Notes under the pieces: model-generated | Databases searched by the model: none | Told to the model about the DNA's origin: nothing | The model's input: only the letters and a program-made list of their open reading frames with translations | Part shown: positions 5,209-6,832 of the stretch, piece after piece | Layout of the letters: every line of letters begins with the position of its first letter | How positions within the stretch are numbered: the first letter of the stretch is position 1 | Assembly (NCBI GenBank): GCA_030641425.1 | Contig: DAOWHM010000137.1 | Coordinates: 1-6,832 of the forward strand | Length of the DNA stretch: 6,832 bases | Source: Candidatus Bathyarchaeota archaeon | GTDB lineage: Archaea; Thermoproteota; Bathyarchaeia; Bathyarchaeales; SOJC01 | Reading direction: 5' to 3' | Program-made: the position numbers and the translations under genes

Positions 5209-6306
5209 ATGGTTGGAAACTCCCTGCAACTCAATCGAAACGTGATTGCTTTGACTCTACAAATTCACCGAATGCAGCTTCCACGGGAAGTCATTGTTGG
5301 GAAGGGAACACTAGATCAAGTAGTCCCTGTCTGCAAAAAACTTGGGTTCTCAAAGTCCGCCTTGGTAGTAACAGGAGTCAATACCTACAAAATCGTGGGC
5401 TACAAGGTTATTGACTTACTTACAGATTCAGGAATAAATGCAAGTCATCTGATTGTTTCATCTTCCACAATGAATGAGGTGGACTCGGTTAGAGAGAAAA
5501 TCCGAGAGCTAAATCCTCAGGTTGTCTTAGGTGTAGGAGGGGGAACAAAGATTGATCTTGCTAAGCTCAGTGCTGCCCATCAACACCTCCCTTTTATCAG
5601 CGTACCTACAACTGCATCCCATGATGGGATTGCAAGCCCTCTGGCGTCGATAAAGGATTCCCAGAAACTCTACTCAATCATGGCTCAAGCACCTATGGCT
5701 ATAATTGCAGACACAAGCATAATTGTTAAGGCTTCTCATCGCTATTCTGCAAGTGGATGTGGTGATGTACTTGCCAAGTTCACCGCAGTCCAAGATTGGC
5801 TTCTTGCTCATAAGGCTAAGGAAGAATACTATGGTGAGTACGCAGCTAGCTTAGCTATTATGAGCGCCAAACTTGTTTCTAGAAACGCTGACTTGATTAA
5901 GCGATCAAATGAAGAAGGGTTAAGAGTCCTGATAGAGGCGCTCATAAGTTGTGGGGTTGCCATGAGCATAGCAGGCAGCAGTAGACCCAGTAGTGGTTCA
6001 GAACACCTGTTCAGTCATGCATTGCACTCAATTGCTCCTGGTCATGCATTGCATGGGGAGATGGCAGGTGTAGGCACCATAATGATGGCATACCTCCACA
6101 ATCTAAACTGGGAACGCATCAAGTCGAAGTTAGAAAAAGTAGCCGCTCCAACAACAGCTGATGACCTGAAAGTAGAATCTCGGGATGTAGTTGATTCATT
6201 GCTGAAGGCCAAAACTATCCGACCAGATCGCTACACGATCTTGGATGAGAAAAAACTGACGCATAAAACAGCTAAGACTCTTGCGAAGAAGACTGGAGTG
6301 ATTTAA
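5209..6306 (+). CDS. egsA: sn-glycerol-1-phosphate dehydrogenase
   Basis: 365 residues. The enzyme reduces dihydroxyacetone phosphate with NAD(P)H to sn-glycerol-1-phosphate (EC 1.1.1.261), the backbone of archaeal membrane lipids; it acts in the cytoplasm. The fold is that of iron/zinc-dependent polyol dehydrogenases. Seen here: MQLPREVIVGKG at the usual family start (residue 22 on), the nucleotide-binding GVGGG at 108-112 with ID-x-AK following, and the signature SVPTTASHDGIASP at 131-144. The metal-site candidates are D186 in GCGDVLAK, H266 in SEHLFSHAL and H282 in HALHGEM. All key parts are intact. The ATG at 5209 is favoured because the TATA box at 5182 places the transcript start there; Met22 (5272) is the alternative and would remove a non-conserved extension. 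It is divergent from psmB and convergent with the FKBP gene, with 8 bases between stops. Confidence 0.95.
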   Translation: MVGNSLQLNRNVIALTLQIHRMQLPREVIVGKGTLDQVVPVCKKLGFSKSALVVTGVNTYKIVGYKVIDLLTDSGINASHLIVSSSTMNEVDSVREKIRELNPQVVLGVGGGTKIDLAKLSAAHQHLPFISVPTTASHDGIASPLASIKDSQKLYSIMAQAPMAIIADTSIIVKASHRYSASGCGDVLAKFTAVQDWLLAHKAKEEYYGEYAASLAIMSAKLVSRNADLIKRSNEEGLRVLIEALISCGVAMSIAGSSRPSSGSEHLFSHALHSIAPGHALHGEMAGVGTIMMAYLHNLNWERIKSKLEKVAAPTTADDLKVESRDVVDSLLKAKTIRPDRYTILDEKKLTHKTAKTLAKKTGVI

Positions 6307-6420
6307 AGGACGTTTTACTTCTTCTGTCTTCCGCCTTTTTTTGCTGCTTTCTTCATCGCTGGTTTCTTCTTTGATTGTTTCTTTTTGGTTGGTTTCTTTT
6401 TGGTTGAGGTCTTTTTAGGG
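6307..6420 (+). terminator. T-rich region that probably ends egsA transcription, lying inside the facing gene
   Basis: On the plus strand beyond the egsA stop there are a T7 run (6336-6342) and T5 runs at 6382-6386, 6397-6401 and 6412-6416, all antisense to lysine codons of the FKBP tail. Archaeal polymerase and aCPSF1 both respond to U-rich tracts, and there is no other terminator space. The assignment is inferred. Confidence 0.4.
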
Positions 6421-6832
6421 GTTTCTTGCCTTTTGGGGGTTAAGAATGTTTCAACGAATTCCACTTTAGTGATTGTTGGAAAGAAACGTTGTATATCTAC
6501 AGTTATCCCTCTTTTTGCTATTTGAAGTCCTTCTATGTAGAAGGCTTCTTTTGGAACCTGTATTATGGCTTCATCCTTCCCGAGATTTATCGTGAACGTG
6601 CCGATTTCTAATATTAGTATACGTCGGTGAATCAGAGCGTGGATTTTGTCCTCCTGTGTTCGAAGTTTCTTTTTGGCCGTGACTTCATAAATAAGAGTCT
6701 TACCTGCTAATGGCGGGTTGAAGTCCAATTGAACCCTACCAGCGCCCATCGTTCTTATTGTAGCCAGCTTCTTTTCGTATTCGATTTGCATTCCTAGTCT
6801 TGGCATTATTCCTTTGTCTCTAAGCCTACGTA
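6315..6832 (-). CDS. Long archaeal FKBP-type peptidyl-prolyl isomerase, C-terminal part, with a lysine-rich tail
   Basis: The frame is open to the right edge of the window: eight codons reading RRLRDKGI precede the first visible ATG (6806), so that ATG is internal and the gene starts outside. Counting from that Met, residues 1-45 are the last part of the SlyD-like FKBP domain, with GAGRVQLDFNPPLAGKTL at 21-38 as the signature. This is the strand region after the insert-in-flap domain. Residues about 50-122 correspond to the extra C-terminal domain of long archaeal FKBPs, and 124-163 form a tail with 18 lysines in 40 residues, including three (T/S)KKK(P/Q) pentads. These proteins speed proline isomerisation and act as folding helpers in the cytoplasm. 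The tail suggests binding to nucleic acid or ribosomes, which is inference. The catalytic pocket is off the window and cannot be judged. Confidence 0.9.
   Translation of the reverse strand, partial: RRLRDKGIMPRLGMQIEYEKKLATIRTMGAGRVQLDFNPPLAGKTLIYEVTAKKKLRTQEDKIHALIHRRILILEIGTFTINLGKDEAIIQVPKEAFYIEGLQIAKRGITVDIQRFFPTITKVEFVETFLTPKRQETPKKTSTKKKPTKKKQSKKKPAMKKAAKKGGRQKK
6377..6406. repeat. Perfect 15-base tandem repeat encoding lysine-rich pentapeptides
   Basis: GTTTCTTTTTGGTTG occurs twice in direct contact (6377-6391, 6392-6406). On the minus strand it encodes the KKKPT/KKKQS part of the FKBP tail. Because the unit is a multiple of three, slippage here would change tail length without breaking the frame. 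Confidence 0.7.

Noticed and set aside
6315..6806. FKBP read as a complete 163-residue protein
   Set aside because: The frame stays open upstream of the ATG to the window edge, and the visible part begins in the middle of the FKBP domain, so it is a partial gene and not a truncated paralog.
1..6832. CRISPR array, insertion sequence, tRNA or rRNA
   Set aside because: No spaced direct repeats, no transposase frame or terminal repeats, and no tRNA T-loop with matching acceptor stem seen on either strand.

Overview
The window is archaeal. It carries glycerol-1-phosphate dehydrogenase, which sets the archaeal lipid stereochemistry, together with the KH/beta-CASP nuclease aCPSF1, a 20S proteasome beta subunit with an exposed-threonine active site, an archaeal-type SepF and the end of a long archaeal FKBP. 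Promoters look archaeal too (TATA boxes about 25 bases from likely starts, at least one leaderless gene). The mix and the style of the small sequon-rich membrane proteins remind me of uncultivated TACK-type lineages such as Bathyarchaeia; that placement is inference, not shown.

Layout: (1) 1-1431, minus strand: a tightly packed cluster of three unrecognised membrane proteins. In transcription order these are a two-helix protein with a proline-rich basic tail, a membrane-anchored protein whose outer part is an internal duplication, and the start of a second two-helix protein that leaves the window. (2) 1432-2066: a 635-base stretch with no convincing protein gene. It holds a strong plus-strand TATA box followed, at the expected start distance, by a region that can fold with its ends paired; I propose a small structured RNA gene. 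(3) 2067-2543, plus: sepF, whose 3' end overlaps the 3' end of the facing aCPSF1 gene by 14 bases. (4) 2530-5099, minus: psmB then aCPSF1, a two-gene unit joined by a GTGA overlap. (5) 5100-5208: divergent promoter region. (6) 5209-6306, plus: egsA, probably leaderless. (7) 6315-6832, minus: the C-terminal part of an FKBP-type prolyl isomerase with a 40-residue lysine-rich tail; it faces egsA with only 8 bases between stop codons.

How it fits together: most of the right half is housekeeping (protein degradation, transcription termination and RNA 3'-end formation, lipid backbone synthesis, folding, division). Two convergent gene pairs have essentially no intergenic terminator space, in a window that itself encodes the termination nuclease. 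The most likely undescribed material is in the left third: the candidate RNA and the coupled membrane-protein cluster.

Start corrections made here: psmB is better started at an ATG (5099) with a well-spaced AGGAG than at the upstream TTG; the FKBP frame stays open to the window edge, so its first visible ATG is internal; the sepF start is uncertain because its best TATA box lies too close to the ATG.
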